44,184 bases of DNA from Treponema sp. (GCA_016290335.1 JAEETM010000025.1:1-44184), one strand, 5' to 3'; shown: positions 31,370 to 40,473, counted from the first letter of the stretch. Translations and numbers: made by a program. The notes: a model not told the origin generated them from the letters alone.

Positions 31370-32209
31370 ATGAGCAAAAATGATTCAGTTTTATCAATGT
31401 ATTTGAAGGACATCAACAACATTCCTTTACTTACTCATGAAGAAGAAGCAGAGCTTGCTGTAAAAGCCCAGAACGGCGACAAAGCTGCAAGAAATAAGAT
31501 TGTTAATTCCAATCTGCGCTTTGTAGTAAAGGTTGCTAAAAAGTATCAGAATCATGGTCTTGACCTTGAAGATTTAATCAGCGAAGGAAATATTGGCCTT
31601 CTTACTGCTATTGATAAGTTTGACCCTTCAAAGGGCTTCCACTTTATTTCTTATGCAGTATGGTGGATTAACCAGGCAATTCTTAAGGCTGTAAGCGAAA
31701 AGAGCCGTGCAATTCGTCTTCCACTTAACCGTGCTAATGAGCTTGTTCGAATTGAGCATGCTAAAAAGGTTGTTGGCGGAAACAAATCTGAGCAGCAGGA
31801 ATACGAAGAAATTGGTGCAATGCTCAATATGGAGCCTTCTCACGTAAGAGAAATGATTGCCATTTCACGTGATATGGTTTCTCTTGATGCAGAAATCAAC
31901 AATTCAGATAAGGACCACACTGTTGTTGCAGACTTCCAGGAAGACAGCTTGTATGGTCGCCCTGATGAAAAAGCAATTGAACTTGCAATGTGCGAAGATA
32001 TTGATTCAGTTCTTTCTACTTTGCGCCCAAGCGAAGCTAAGGTTATTAGAATGCGCTATGGTTTGAATGGAACAAAACCTATGTCACTTAAAGAAGTAGG
32101 TGATGTTTGCAATCTTACAAAAGAAAGAATCCGTCAGATTGAAAAGCATGCAATTACAAGAATGCAGCATCCAACAAGAGCAAGAAGATTAGAGGCTTAT
32201 GTCGCATAA
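31370..32209 (+). CDS. Alternative RNA polymerase sigma factor, sigma-70 family
   Basis: The 279-residue protein (from ATG 31370, seven bases after GGAGGA; ATG 31355 overlaps that site) contains regions 1.2 to 4.2 but lacks region 1.1, as in group 2 or RpoS-like factors. Region 2 reads NLRFVVKVAKKYQNHGLDLEDLISEGNIGLLTAIDKFDPSKGF...WWINQAI, region 4.2 SLKEVGDVCNLTKERIRQIEKHA. Several recognition-helix positions of region 2.4 differ from the housekeeping type (SYAVWWINQAILKAVSEKSRAIRLPLNR). A consensus sigma-54 promoter precedes it, suggesting induction through an RpoN activator. Structured elements D and E follow its stop codon. Its regulon is unknown. Confidence 0.9.
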   Translation: MSKNDSVLSMYLKDINNIPLLTHEEEAELAVKAQNGDKAARNKIVNSNLRFVVKVAKKYQNHGLDLEDLISEGNIGLLTAIDKFDPSKGFHFISYAVWWINQAILKAVSEKSRAIRLPLNRANELVRIEHAKKVVGGNKSEQQEYEEIGAMLNMEPSHVREMIAISRDMVSLDAEINNSDKDHTVVADFQEDSLYGRPDEKAIELAMCEDIDSVLSTLRPSEAKVIRMRYGLNGTKPMSLKEVGDVCNLTKERIRQIEKHAITRMQHPTRARRLEAYVA

Positions 32210-32281
32210 CAAGCCCTTTACAAAGAATGTATAAAGCCACTTGAGCTGGGCTTGTTTGCAGTTTTGCATTCGCAAAACTGC
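32208..32281 (+). repeat. Stop-codon-associated structured element, copy D
   Basis: Arm AACAAGCCC (32208-32216) starts at the second base of the sigma factor stop codon TAA, then 31 nt of spacer, complementary arm GGGCTTGTT (32248-32256), one T, then palindrome GCAGTTTTGC, loop ATTC, GCAAAACTGC (32258-32281). Its arms are unlike any other copy. Confidence 0.8.
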
Positions 32282-32289
32282 TGTCACTT

Positions 32290-32362
32290 AGCGAAGGCAG
32301 ATGTTTGTTGGTAACCGACAATTTGCACGGCCTTCGCTTCAAGTTTTGCTTTGCAAAACTTG
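32290..32362 (+). repeat. Stop-codon-associated structured element, copy E (tandem, reaching into recG)
   Basis: Arm AGCGAAGGC (32290-32298) begins at the second base of a TAG triplet that ends no recognised gene, then 31 nt, complementary arm GCCTTCGCT (32330-32338), one T, palindrome CAAGTTTTGC, loop TTT, GCAAAACTTG (32340-32362). The palindrome has a changed outer pair that remains complementary. It encodes the last residues and stop of recG on the other strand. Confidence 0.8.
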
Positions 32363-34588
32363 GAACACTGTGAAGGCATCTGTTCTAGCCAGGAGAAGAA
32401 GATCCTTGTCGCGTACCGGGTCGGCAATTCCTAATTCAAGATTTCCAGCCTGCAGGGTTCCGGTAATTTCGCCGGGACCTCTTGTTTTTAAATCCTGTTC
32501 TGCAATATAAAAACCGTCTGTACTTTCACGTAAGGCTTTCATCCGTTCTATACCGCTTTCAGAAAGATTTTTGCTGTATATTAAAATACAATAAGACTGG
32601 TCTGTTCCACGTCCCACACGTCCGCGCAGCTGATGAAGCTGTGCCATGCCAAAGCGGTCTGCCTGTTCAATTACCATACAGGTTGCATTTGGAACATCAA
32701 CGCCAACTTCTACAACAGTTGTTGCCGCAAGAATCTGTATTTTTCCGGAATAAAAATCATTGAGGATTTGAACCTGTCTTTCTTCATCAACCTTAGAGTG
32801 GATAAGGGCGCAGTTAAAGTCAGGGTAAATGTTTCTTGAAAGGTTTTCAAAGTTCTTTTCTGCAGATTTAATGCGGAGACCTTCGCCATCAGAGTTTGTA
32901 CTGAAGTTACCGCCCTCATCATCATAAGAAAACTCGCTGTCTATTGCAGGATAAACAAAATAAGCCTGATGTCCTTTTTTTAGCTCTTTTAGAACGGCGT
33001 TATAGGCATTCTGCTCGTTGCCTTCTTTTACAAGGAAGGTTTGAATAGGTTTTCTTCCCTGTGGCATTGTCTTAATTACAGAAACATCCAGGTCGCCAAA
33101 AACGGTAAGGGCTAGCGTTTGCGGAATTGGAGTTGCGCTCATCATAAGAAGGTGAGGTTCAAAGGTGATGTTGTTATCTTCGGTTTTTCGGCCTTTTGCA
33201 AGAATTGCCTGACGCTGCAAAACACCGAATCTGTGCTGCTCATCAATTACGGCAAGCTGTAAATCCTTATAAACAACCTGGTTTGAAAAAAGTGCATGAG
33301 TTCCAATTACAATGTCAATTTCGCCGGATTTAAGGGCTTTGAGCAATTGTGTGCGCCCAGCTGATTTTACATTACCTGTAAGAAAGGCTACTCTTACACC
33401 AAGCGGTTCCAGAAGCTTTGAGCTTGTTTCGGCATGCTGGCGGGCAAGGATTTCTGTCGGTGCCATAAAGGCGCATTGTCCCTTGTAGCTGATTACCCTG
33501 AGGCAGGCAAAAATTGCGGCAAGAGTTTTTCCTGAACCAACATCGCCCTGCAAAAGGCGTGCCATTGTAAAGGGAAGCTTAGATGATGGAGAAGTGGAGC
33601 TGTTACAGTTGCCTGCATTGTCTGGTGCATTCTGAATAAGCAGCTCGTTCCTTTCCATAAAGCCGCGGTCAATTTCCTGATTGATTGTATTGATTACGCT
33701 CCTCTGGTCATCGGTGAGGGCAAACGGCAGTTTTTCAAAAAGCTTAAGCTGGAGGGGCGAAAGTGATTTTTCAAAATCTTCTTTAGAAATTGGTTTGTCG
33801 GACACTTGGGCTAAATCGGTGAAAGAAACGGAAGGAAGATTTCCCTTGTGCTTGAATGCCCTTTGTGCAATTGCGAACTGAAGCTGGTAAAGCTCTTCGT
33901 AAATGAGTGTCTGTCTTGCGGTCTGGACATCTGCAAGAGTTGCAGGCTGATGAATTAACCTTATTGCTTCTTGTTTAGAAAGAAGCTTTCTTTTTTCTAT
34001 GATTTCCTGGGGCAGCTCGTCTTCAATGCCATGTGCGTATTGTTTTAAGGCGGAGCTGATTACTTTTGCAAGAACCTTTCGGGTAAGACCTTCTGTTAGC
34101 GGATAGATTGGAAGAATGCCTGAGTTTATTGGGGTCAGCTTTTTCAGGTTTACCGAACCGTTTTCGTAAGCTTCTTGCGGTGGGGTGATTTTATCTACCT
34201 CGAAGATAGAGCTTTCAAGCTTTCCATATTTAACATAAAACTGGCCGGTAACGCTTACAAAGCTTCCTGGTGGCAGCATTCTTTCTAGAAATGCGCGGTT
34301 AAAGCAAAGAAGCTCTGCTGCTGCAGTTCCATCACTGATGATGATTTTAAGCGTTTTCATCCTGCCGTAACCGAACCATTCGTGCTTAATAACCTGTGCA
34401 ACTGTATGAACACGGCTTTTTTTCCATTCACAAAGGGGAGTTTTTCTGGTTCTGTCTTCATAATCACGTGGATAATATTGAAGTAAATCGCCAACGGTAA
34501 AAACGTTTACTTTTGCGAGAACCTTTGCCAGCTGCGGACCCACTCCCGAAATGGCGGAAACAGGTGTTTTAATATCTTTTATCTTCAT
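32339..34588 (-). CDS. recG: ATP-dependent DNA helicase RecG
   Basis: RecG reverses stalled replication forks and migrates Holliday junctions. From ATG 34588 the protein has 749 residues: an N-terminal wedge domain (SAISGVGPQLAKVLAKVNVFTVGDLLQYYPRDYEDR), Walker A LLQGDVGSGKTLAA, DEQH box VIDEQHRFGVLQR, MSATPIPQTLAL, and motif VI HQLRGRVGRG. A short Asn/Ser-rich insert precedes Walker A. An in-frame start at 34618 overlaps yggT and is not preferred. The yggT gene ends eight bases upstream, so they form an operon. The last few residues (VLQSKT) and stop come from the palindrome of element E. Confidence 0.95.
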   Translation of the reverse strand: MKIKDIKTPVSAISGVGPQLAKVLAKVNVFTVGDLLQYYPRDYEDRTRKTPLCEWKKSRVHTVAQVIKHEWFGYGRMKTLKIIISDGTAAAELLCFNRAFLERMLPPGSFVSVTGQFYVKYGKLESSIFEVDKITPPQEAYENGSVNLKKLTPINSGILPIYPLTEGLTRKVLAKVISSALKQYAHGIEDELPQEIIEKRKLLSKQEAIRLIHQPATLADVQTARQTLIYEELYQLQFAIAQRAFKHKGNLPSVSFTDLAQVSDKPISKEDFEKSLSPLQLKLFEKLPFALTDDQRSVINTINQEIDRGFMERNELLIQNAPDNAGNCNSSTSPSSKLPFTMARLLQGDVGSGKTLAAIFACLRVISYKGQCAFMAPTEILARQHAETSSKLLEPLGVRVAFLTGNVKSAGRTQLLKALKSGEIDIVIGTHALFSNQVVYKDLQLAVIDEQHRFGVLQRQAILAKGRKTEDNNITFEPHLLMMSATPIPQTLALTVFGDLDVSVIKTMPQGRKPIQTFLVKEGNEQNAYNAVLKELKKGHQAYFVYPAIDSEFSYDDEGGNFSTNSDGEGLRIKSAEKNFENLSRNIYPDFNCALIHSKVDEERQVQILNDFYSGKIQILAATTVVEVGVDVPNATCMVIEQADRFGMAQLHQLRGRVGRGTDQSYCILIYSKNLSESGIERMKALRESTDGFYIAEQDLKTRGPGEITGTLQAGNLELGIADPVRDKDLLLLARTDAFTVFQVLQSKT

Positions 34589-34596
34589 TACCGCTG

Positions 34597-35190
34597 TTAG
34601 AATGGCAGCATATTGCACAGGTGGATAAGAATACCGGAAAGAATTGCTCCCAAAAGAAGAATTACTGCAAGGGTTATCCAGCTGATTAATAAAGCAGTCT
34701 GATAAGATACCGGATTTTTAGAGAAAGTGCTGCTGATTTTATAAACCGGCTTCTGGAGCATTGCATCTACGTTGTTCCAGCCTGAATCATAAGGTGTGTA
34801 GCCTTTTTTTACCAGGAGCACAATCCAGCGAACAAGAATGATGAGGGTTAAAATGCCCAGCAGGGAAGAACCAAGATTCCAGAAAAGAGAAACTATTGCT
34901 GCGAGTATTCCACCAAAGAAAATGCGACCTGTAAGTGTAATTCGGCTTAGAATTGTAGTGAGCAAAGAAAGGATTCCGATTGCAAGAATTGGTGAAAAAT
35001 CAATGTTGCCAATTCTGAGTTTGCCGCTTTTTGAAAAGAGGTTCAGGTAGGGGTCACAGATTGATGAAAGAAACTTTCCGAAAGCAGTAAACTTAGCTCC
35101 CGGAAACCAGGTAAGAATAATGCTTATAACGCACAATATTGTATAAATGTTAATAATTGCTGATAGAATGCCTAAAATTGTCGAAACCAT
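34597..35190 (-). CDS. YggT-family membrane protein
   Basis: A 197-residue protein with two YggT units, each with a pair of hydrophobic helices. The first begins ILSAIINIYTILCVISIILTWFPG followed by FGKFLSSICDPYLNLF, the family hallmark; the second unit is less conserved and includes a terminal transmembrane segment. YggT proteins are linked to osmotic or cell-shape functions but have no firm mechanism. GGAG precedes the ATG by five bases. It lies between dnaE (upstream, with element F in the gap) and recG (eight bases downstream), all on the minus strand. Confidence 0.85.
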   Translation of the reverse strand: MVSTILGILSAIINIYTILCVISIILTWFPGAKFTAFGKFLSSICDPYLNLFSKSGKLRIGNIDFSPILAIGILSLLTTILSRITLTGRIFFGGILAAIVSLFWNLGSSLLGILTLIILVRWIVLLVKKGYTPYDSGWNNVDAMLQKPVYKISSTFSKNPVSYQTALLISWITLAVILLLGAILSGILIHLCNMLPF

Positions 35191-35217
35191 TTTTTGTCTC
35201 CAATTAATTAAATTGTA

Positions 35218-35289
35218 CCAGTTTTGCTTGCAAAACTGGAGATGAAAGCAGATGAAATGAAAATATCAAATAAAGCAGAAGCTTTCATC
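35218..35289 (-). repeat. Stop-codon-associated structured element, copy F
   Basis: On the minus strand, two bases after the dnaE TAA: arm GATGAAAGC (35289-35281), 31 nt, complementary arm GCTTTCATC (35249-35241), one T, palindrome CCAGTTTTGC, two bases, GCAAAACTGG (35239-35218). Arms, palindrome and the first 13 spacer bases equal copy A, 34 kb away; the rest of the spacer differs. Confidence 0.85.
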
Positions 35290-35290
35290 A

Positions 35291-38200
35291 TTATTCTGTC
35301 CAAAGGTCTTTTACAAAAGAAATATCCCTTAATTCATTCAGAACGTTTGGTTCGGCGGAAATGCCAAGCTGATTGTTTGCCTTTACAATAAAAGGATTAT
35401 TTCCTGTGTCTATATGAAAATATACTGAACAATTACCCCTTTTTTCAAATAAAAAATCACGTAATTGCGAAATTGCTTCTGCAGAAGAAAAATTATTATC
35501 AAGAGTAATATGAACTGCCTGAATGGCCTGTGTTTCCAGCTTTTTTGGGTCTTCAATTGAAGAAACGATGAAGGATGGAGTGTCCCTGGAACCGTCAACC
35601 TTGCCCCGGAAAGCATAAATACCGCCATCCTGAATCTGACTCTTCAGCATTTCCCACTCTTTGGTAAAGAAGGTACAGTCAATTTCTCCGTCAAAATCAC
35701 TGAGCTTGCAGAAGGCCATTTCCTTGTTATCTTTTTTTGTACGAATAGGATGGATTTGAGAAACCATACCAAGGGCAATATAATATCTTCCTGTATCTTT
35801 GAGCTGCCAGGGCTTCATTCCGCTGTCTATTAAAGCTTGTCTTTCGGCTTTTGCTTCTTTTGCTCGTGCTTCGATTGTTGAAGACTTTACGGTAACCGCC
35901 CGCTCAACGGCTTTTCTATAGGAATCCAGAGGGTGACCGCTTACATAACAGCCAATGCACTCTTTTTCCATATTGAGCAAATCCATCTGCGGTAAATCTT
36001 CAATCATTTGATACTTAAACTCATCGTAGGTAAACTCTTCGGCAAAATCACCAAAGAGACCGCTTTCGTTATTAAGCTTATCCTGCTGAACATCAGAAGC
36101 ATAAGACATGGCTGCTTCGTAATTTGCAAGAAGGGTTGGGCGGTTGAGCTGTTGTCCTGTTTTTTCGCCGGTATGGTCAAAAGCTCCGGTTTTAATAAGA
36201 ACTTCAACAGCCTTTTTGTTTATATAAGTTTTTCCAAGAGAATCGGTTTTTGTACCGGCACGCAGAAGGAAATCCATAAAGCTTTCATAAGGACCATTTG
36301 CGTTGCGCTCATCAACAATAACCTGGGCAGCAGTTTCACCAATACCTTTAATTCCTTTTAGACCAAAAACAATGCGGCCGTCAATAACATCAAAAATAAC
36401 ATCAGAGCGGTTTACATCAGGAGGGTCAACAGCAACACCGATTTTTCGTGCTTCTTCTATATAGAATGGAAGTCCATCTGTGGAAGTAATTTCGTTTGTA
36501 AGGTTTGCGGCCATAAACTCGGCAGGATAGTGTGCCTTAAGCCAGCCGGTGCGGTAAGCCAGAACAGAATAAGCCGCTGCGTGTGATTTATTAAATCCGT
36601 AGCCCGCAAAAGGAACCATAATTTCAAAAATCTTACCGGCATGGTCTTCTGTGTGACCTTTTTTAACAGCTCCCGCAATAAACTCTTCCTTCTTTTTCAT
36701 AAGGACATCGAGCTTTTTCTTACCCATGGCACGGCGGAGCATATCAGCACCACCAAGAGAGAAGCCGGAAATAATCTGGGCAACCTTCATTACCTGTTCC
36801 TGGTAAACCATTACACCGTAAGTTTCTTTGAGCAAATCTTCCAAAGATGGGTCTGGGTATTCAATGGTTTCGGGATTCCACTTTCCGTTAATGTATTTTG
36901 GAATGTAATCCATTGGTCCCGGGCGGTAAAGAGCGTTCAAGGCTACAAGCTCTTCTATTGTGCGTGGTTTACAGTCGCGAAGAATCTTCTGCATACCAGG
37001 GCTTTCAAACTGGAATACAGCAACTGAATCACCGCGGCAGAAAAGGTCAAAGGTTTCAGGGTCGGTTTCGCTGACGTTTGCAGTAACAAAAGGTGGATCT
37101 TCAGGCTTTTTGTGCTTATTGATGATGTCTTCGGCGTAGCGGATAAGGGAAAGAGTTTTCAGTCCAAGGTAGTCAAACTTTACAAGACCACATGGCTCAA
37201 TTATATCCATTGTGTACTGTACGCCAACTTCGCCGGTTTTAGGGTCTTTAAATACAGGTGCCCAGTTAGGAAGGGGGGTAAGACCAATTACCATGCCCGA
37301 AGCGTGAAGACCTGTGTTTCTTTTTACACCTTCCAGGCGGAAGGCCAGATCAAAAAGCTCCTGGAAGCGCGGGTCATCCTTGTATGGAATGAGCTGGCCA
37401 CCATCAGGGAACTTTTCATTTGGCGGATTAAAGGCATCTTTGAGCATGGCCTTAGGATTATCTGGAATGCACTTTTTGAGCATGTTTACTTCGCTGAGTG
37501 GAATATTAAGGATTCGGCCAACATCGGCAATACAGTTCTTTGGTTTGAGAGTACCAAAGGTTACAATGTGTCCTACGTTAGCATCTCCGTACAAATCACG
37601 GGTATGCTGGATGATATCCTGGCGATAATCGAAGTCCATATCAACGTCGAAATCCGGCATGGAAACACGTTCTGGGTTTAAGAATCGTTCAAAGATAAGA
37701 CCGTAACGGAAGGGGTCAATATCTGTAATTGTCATTGCGTAGGCTACCAGAGAACCTGCTCCAGAGCCTCGCCCCGGACCAATTGGAATATAAGGTTTAG
37801 GCCTCTTGTTTACGTTGTCGTAGGTTGATTTTGACCAGTTGATGAACTCCCATACAATTAAGAAGTAACCCGAAAAGCCCATGGAAAAGATTGTGTTCAT
37901 TTCGTAATCGGCACGTTCGCGGATTTCTGGAGTGATTTCCTTGTAGCGTTTCTTCAAGCCTTCTTCTACAATGTGCTTTACATAATCATTCTGGTCCGAC
38001 TGGTAATCATCGCCGTGGGTGCGGAACTCTGCAGGAAGCTCAAATCGGGGCAAACATTCTTTAAGCTCTGGGGTGGAATACTGCTTGATTGTAAGATTGC
38101 ACATATTGGCAATTTTGATTGTATTGTCAAAGGCATCGGGACAATCCGGGAAAAGAGAACGCATTTCGGCTTCGGTTTTAAGGTACCAGCTGTCTAAATC

Positions 38201-39007
38201 CTGGTCGCCGCCCATCTTTGAGTGAGGCTCGTGAAGAAGATTTTTAAAACCGATACAACGCAGGGCATCCTGGGCAATTGCATCTTCACGCTCAACGTAG
38301 TGAACATCGTTTGTGGCAACAAGCGGAATGTTTAATTTGCGGGCAAGTGCAATCAGCTTTTGTGCAACGTATTTCTGGTCTGGAATTCCGTGGTCCTGAA
38401 TTTCTATGTAGTAATGGTCTGGGCCAAAAAGCTTACTGTATTTAAGTGCGAGTTCTTCGGCTTCTTTGTCCATTCCGGCAAGAAGCATCTGTGGAAGCTC
38501 TCCCTGGATACAGGCAGAACAGCAGATTAGTCCTTCGTGATACTGTTCAAGCAGCTCCCAGTCTATTCGTGGTTTTCCATAATAAAGGGCGTTTTCGTCA
38601 CAAAAGGCACGACTGGAAAGCCAGCACATGTTTTCGTAACCCTTCTGGTTTTCGCAAAGGAGGATTAAGTGGAAATAATGGGCATGACGGTCGCCTTCTT
38701 CTCCCTTGTGGCTGTAGGGAACATCATTTTTTTCGTAGTGGCTGCCGTATGCAACATAAAACTCTTCGCCTACAATCGGGTTTATTCCGTTTACGTGGCA
38801 GAGCTTTTCAAAATTGAGTGCGCCGAACATGTTTCCGTGGTCGGTAAGCGCAAGGGCAGGCATATTGAGCTGTTTTGCCTTTGCTACAAGCTTGTCGAGC
38901 GTTGCACAACTGTCCAGAAGTGAGTAGTCAGAGTGAACATGAAGATGAACAAAGTTCGATACCGGCGTTCCTTCCGGTGCAGCTGGAAATGTATGATAGT
39001 CAGCCAA
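35291..39007 (-). CDS. dnaE: DNA polymerase III alpha subunit DnaE
   Basis: The replicative polymerase catalytic subunit, 1238 residues. The PHP domain begins FVHLHVHSDYSLLDS; the polymerase active-site segment is GPGRGSGAGSLVAYAM followed by PDFDVDMDFDYR; then GLHASGMVIG, RPGPMDYIPKYI and MRRAMGKKK motifs, helix-hairpin-helix and a C-terminal OB fold (FCKLSDFDGEIDC). The start is TTG at 39007: AAGGAG lies eight bases before it and it gives the normal family N-terminus. It is followed on the same strand by element F, yggT and recG, a replication and repair cluster. Confidence 0.97.
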   Translation of the reverse strand: MADYHTFPAAPEGTPVSNFVHLHVHSDYSLLDSCATLDKLVAKAKQLNMPALALTDHGNMFGALNFEKLCHVNGINPIVGEEFYVAYGSHYEKNDVPYSHKGEEGDRHAHYFHLILLCENQKGYENMCWLSSRAFCDENALYYGKPRIDWELLEQYHEGLICCSACIQGELPQMLLAGMDKEAEELALKYSKLFGPDHYYIEIQDHGIPDQKYVAQKLIALARKLNIPLVATNDVHYVEREDAIAQDALRCIGFKNLLHEPHSKMGGDQDLDSWYLKTEAEMRSLFPDCPDAFDNTIKIANMCNLTIKQYSTPELKECLPRFELPAEFRTHGDDYQSDQNDYVKHIVEEGLKKRYKEITPEIRERADYEMNTIFSMGFSGYFLIVWEFINWSKSTYDNVNKRPKPYIPIGPGRGSGAGSLVAYAMTITDIDPFRYGLIFERFLNPERVSMPDFDVDMDFDYRQDIIQHTRDLYGDANVGHIVTFGTLKPKNCIADVGRILNIPLSEVNMLKKCIPDNPKAMLKDAFNPPNEKFPDGGQLIPYKDDPRFQELFDLAFRLEGVKRNTGLHASGMVIGLTPLPNWAPVFKDPKTGEVGVQYTMDIIEPCGLVKFDYLGLKTLSLIRYAEDIINKHKKPEDPPFVTANVSETDPETFDLFCRGDSVAVFQFESPGMQKILRDCKPRTIEELVALNALYRPGPMDYIPKYINGKWNPETIEYPDPSLEDLLKETYGVMVYQEQVMKVAQIISGFSLGGADMLRRAMGKKKLDVLMKKKEEFIAGAVKKGHTEDHAGKIFEIMVPFAGYGFNKSHAAAYSVLAYRTGWLKAHYPAEFMAANLTNEITSTDGLPFYIEEARKIGVAVDPPDVNRSDVIFDVIDGRIVFGLKGIKGIGETAAQVIVDERNANGPYESFMDFLLRAGTKTDSLGKTYINKKAVEVLIKTGAFDHTGEKTGQQLNRPTLLANYEAAMSYASDVQQDKLNNESGLFGDFAEEFTYDEFKYQMIEDLPQMDLLNMEKECIGCYVSGHPLDSYRKAVERAVTVKSSTIEARAKEAKAERQALIDSGMKPWQLKDTGRYYIALGMVSQIHPIRTKKDNKEMAFCKLSDFDGEIDCTFFTKEWEMLKSQIQDGGIYAFRGKVDGSRDTPSFIVSSIEDPKKLETQAIQAVHITLDNNFSSAEAISQLRDFLFEKRGNCSVYFHIDTGNNPFIVKANNQLGISAEPNVLNELRDISFVKDLWTE

Positions 39008-39035
39008 TTGGGAAACTCCTTTTTTAATTAATGCC

Positions 39036-39065
39036 TGTCATTTTCGGGCTTGCCCCGGAAATCTG
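39036..39065 (+). repeat. Interspersed TCGGGCTTG..CCCGGA repeat, copy 2
   Basis: TGTCATTTTCGGGCTTG then CCCCGGAAATCTG matches the copy at 6066-6095 with four differences. Two of those (A/T against T/A in the flanks) keep the hairpin paired, ATTTTCGGG against CCCGGAAAT. It lies in the divergent gap before dnaE. Confidence 0.65.
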
Positions 39066-39159
39066 TTTAGATTTTGTAAGAATTATTATATCACGAATCC
39101 GCGGGGATTTTAAGATGAAAGAGGTGGAAATGGGAGAAAAAGTGGATGGAAATAAACTG

Positions 39160-39187
39160 TTGACAAAATATAGTTGTGGGATAAAAT
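39160..39187 (+). promoter_or_regulatory. Promoter of the DUF4143 ATPase gene
   Basis: Perfect TTGACA (39160-39165), 16-bp spacer, TAAAAT (39182-39187). It lies downstream of the earlier in-frame starts at 39031-39130, so they cannot be used on this transcript, and it supports ATG 39232. Confidence 0.65.
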
Positions 39188-39231
39188 ATAATAAGAGTTT
39201 GGATTATCCCACGGAAATAAGGAAGTGTTTT

Positions 39232-40473
39232 ATGGATTTTGTAAATCGTCATGCAGAAAATACAATAAAAAGACTTGCAGATTCGTATCCTGCTGTTTTG
39301 GTAACAGGTGCAAGACAGACTGGAAAAACGACTCTCCTTAGAAAGATGACAGATTCAAAATCTATTCCTTATATTACCTTTGATGATCCCATGGAAGAAA
39401 GCTCTGCTAAAAATGATCCAAAAACATTTATGGAATTACATTCTCAACCATTTATGTTTGACGAAGTTCAATATGTCCCGGATTTATTTCGTTATCTGAA
39501 AATGGAAATCGATAAGAACCGTCAAAATGGAATGTTTTTCTTAACAGGAAGCCAGCAATTTGCACTTATGGAAAAAGCTACGGAAAGTCTTTCGGGGCGA
39601 ATTGGAATTGTTCAATTGTATCCGCTATCTGCCCGGGAAATCAGAAATGATAGTTTTAATAAAAGCTTTATTCCAACAAAAGAATATATTCTTGAAAGAA
39701 ACAAGGCTTTATCAAAAACTGATTATTCTGTTCAGAATACATGGAACCGTATTTTTCTTGGTGGATATCCCGAAGTTATTAAAGGAATTGTAACGCCAAA
39801 AGATTTTTATGCAGGTTATTTAAAAACGTACATTGAGCGCGATATAAGAAAGCTTACGCAGGTTGCAGATGAAACTCAGTTTATTCAGTTTATAACGGTG
39901 GTAGCGGCAAGAACAAGTCAGCTTGTAAATTATCAGGATATGGCAAAGGAATGTGGAATCAGTGAGGTAACTGCAAAAAAATGGTTATCACTTCTGGTAA
40001 CCAGTGGACTTGTATATTTACTTCAACCTTATGCAACAAATGTTGAAAAAAGGGTAGTAAAAACTCCAAAGCTGTATTTTATGGATACCGGTCTTGCTGC
40101 CTATTTAACCCGCTGGACTAGTCCTGAAGTTATGCGAAACGGAGCAATGGCAGGAGCATTTTTTGAAACTTATGTGGTTAGTGAAATAATTAAATCTTTT
40201 GCAAATAATTGTGAGGATGCTCCAATCTATTTTTACCGTGACAAAGATAAGGTTGAAATTGATTTACTCATAGAAGAGAACAATACCTTGTACCCTGTTG
40301 AAATTAAAAAAACTGCTTCTCCAGGCTCCGAGGATGCCAAAAATCTGTATATAACCAGCCGGATTAAAAATGTGCAGATTGGACAGAATGTTATTGTGTG
40401 CAATTGCGATAAGGTTGTTTCTGTCCAGAATAAAGATGTCGTTGCGCTGGCGGTACCGGTGGAGATGCTGTGA
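39232..40473 (+). CDS. AAA ATPase with DUF4143 domain
   Basis: A 413-residue protein from ATG 39232, which has AAGGAAG six bases upstream and a promoter shortly before that; longer starts back to 39031 begin inside a repeat. It opens RHAENTIKRLADSYPAVLVTGARQTGKTTLL (Walker A about 26-33) with Walker B FMFDEVQY. The C-terminal DUF4143 part has FYRDKDKVEIDLLIE...LYPVEIKK, a nuclease-like core lacking proof of activity. A winged-helix segment (YQDMAKECGISEVTAKKWLSLLVTSGLVY) links them. These abundant proteins are accessory and of unsettled role, sometimes linked to toxin-antitoxin or mobile DNA. It stands alone. Confidence 0.88.
   Translation: MDFVNRHAENTIKRLADSYPAVLVTGARQTGKTTLLRKMTDSKSIPYITFDDPMEESSAKNDPKTFMELHSQPFMFDEVQYVPDLFRYLKMEIDKNRQNGMFFLTGSQQFALMEKATESLSGRIGIVQLYPLSAREIRNDSFNKSFIPTKEYILERNKALSKTDYSVQNTWNRIFLGGYPEVIKGIVTPKDFYAGYLKTYIERDIRKLTQVADETQFIQFITVVAARTSQLVNYQDMAKECGISEVTAKKWLSLLVTSGLVYLLQPYATNVEKRVVKTPKLYFMDTGLAAYLTRWTSPEVMRNGAMAGAFFETYVVSEIIKSFANNCEDAPIYFYRDKDKVEIDLLIEENNTLYPVEIKKTASPGSEDAKNLYITSRIKNVQIGQNVIVCNCDKVVSVQNKDVVALAVPVEML

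Noticed and set aside
32208..32362. Integron attC sites
   Set aside because: Position at gene ends and hairpin form are similar, but the RYYYAAC and GTTRRRY ends are absent, the conserved part is a separate palindrome, and the preceding genes are housekeeping genes, with no integrase in the window.
39031..39231. Longer N-terminus for the DUF4143 ATPase
   Set aside because: It begins inside a repeat, and a strong promoter lies within it, upstream of ATG 39232 with its own ribosome site.
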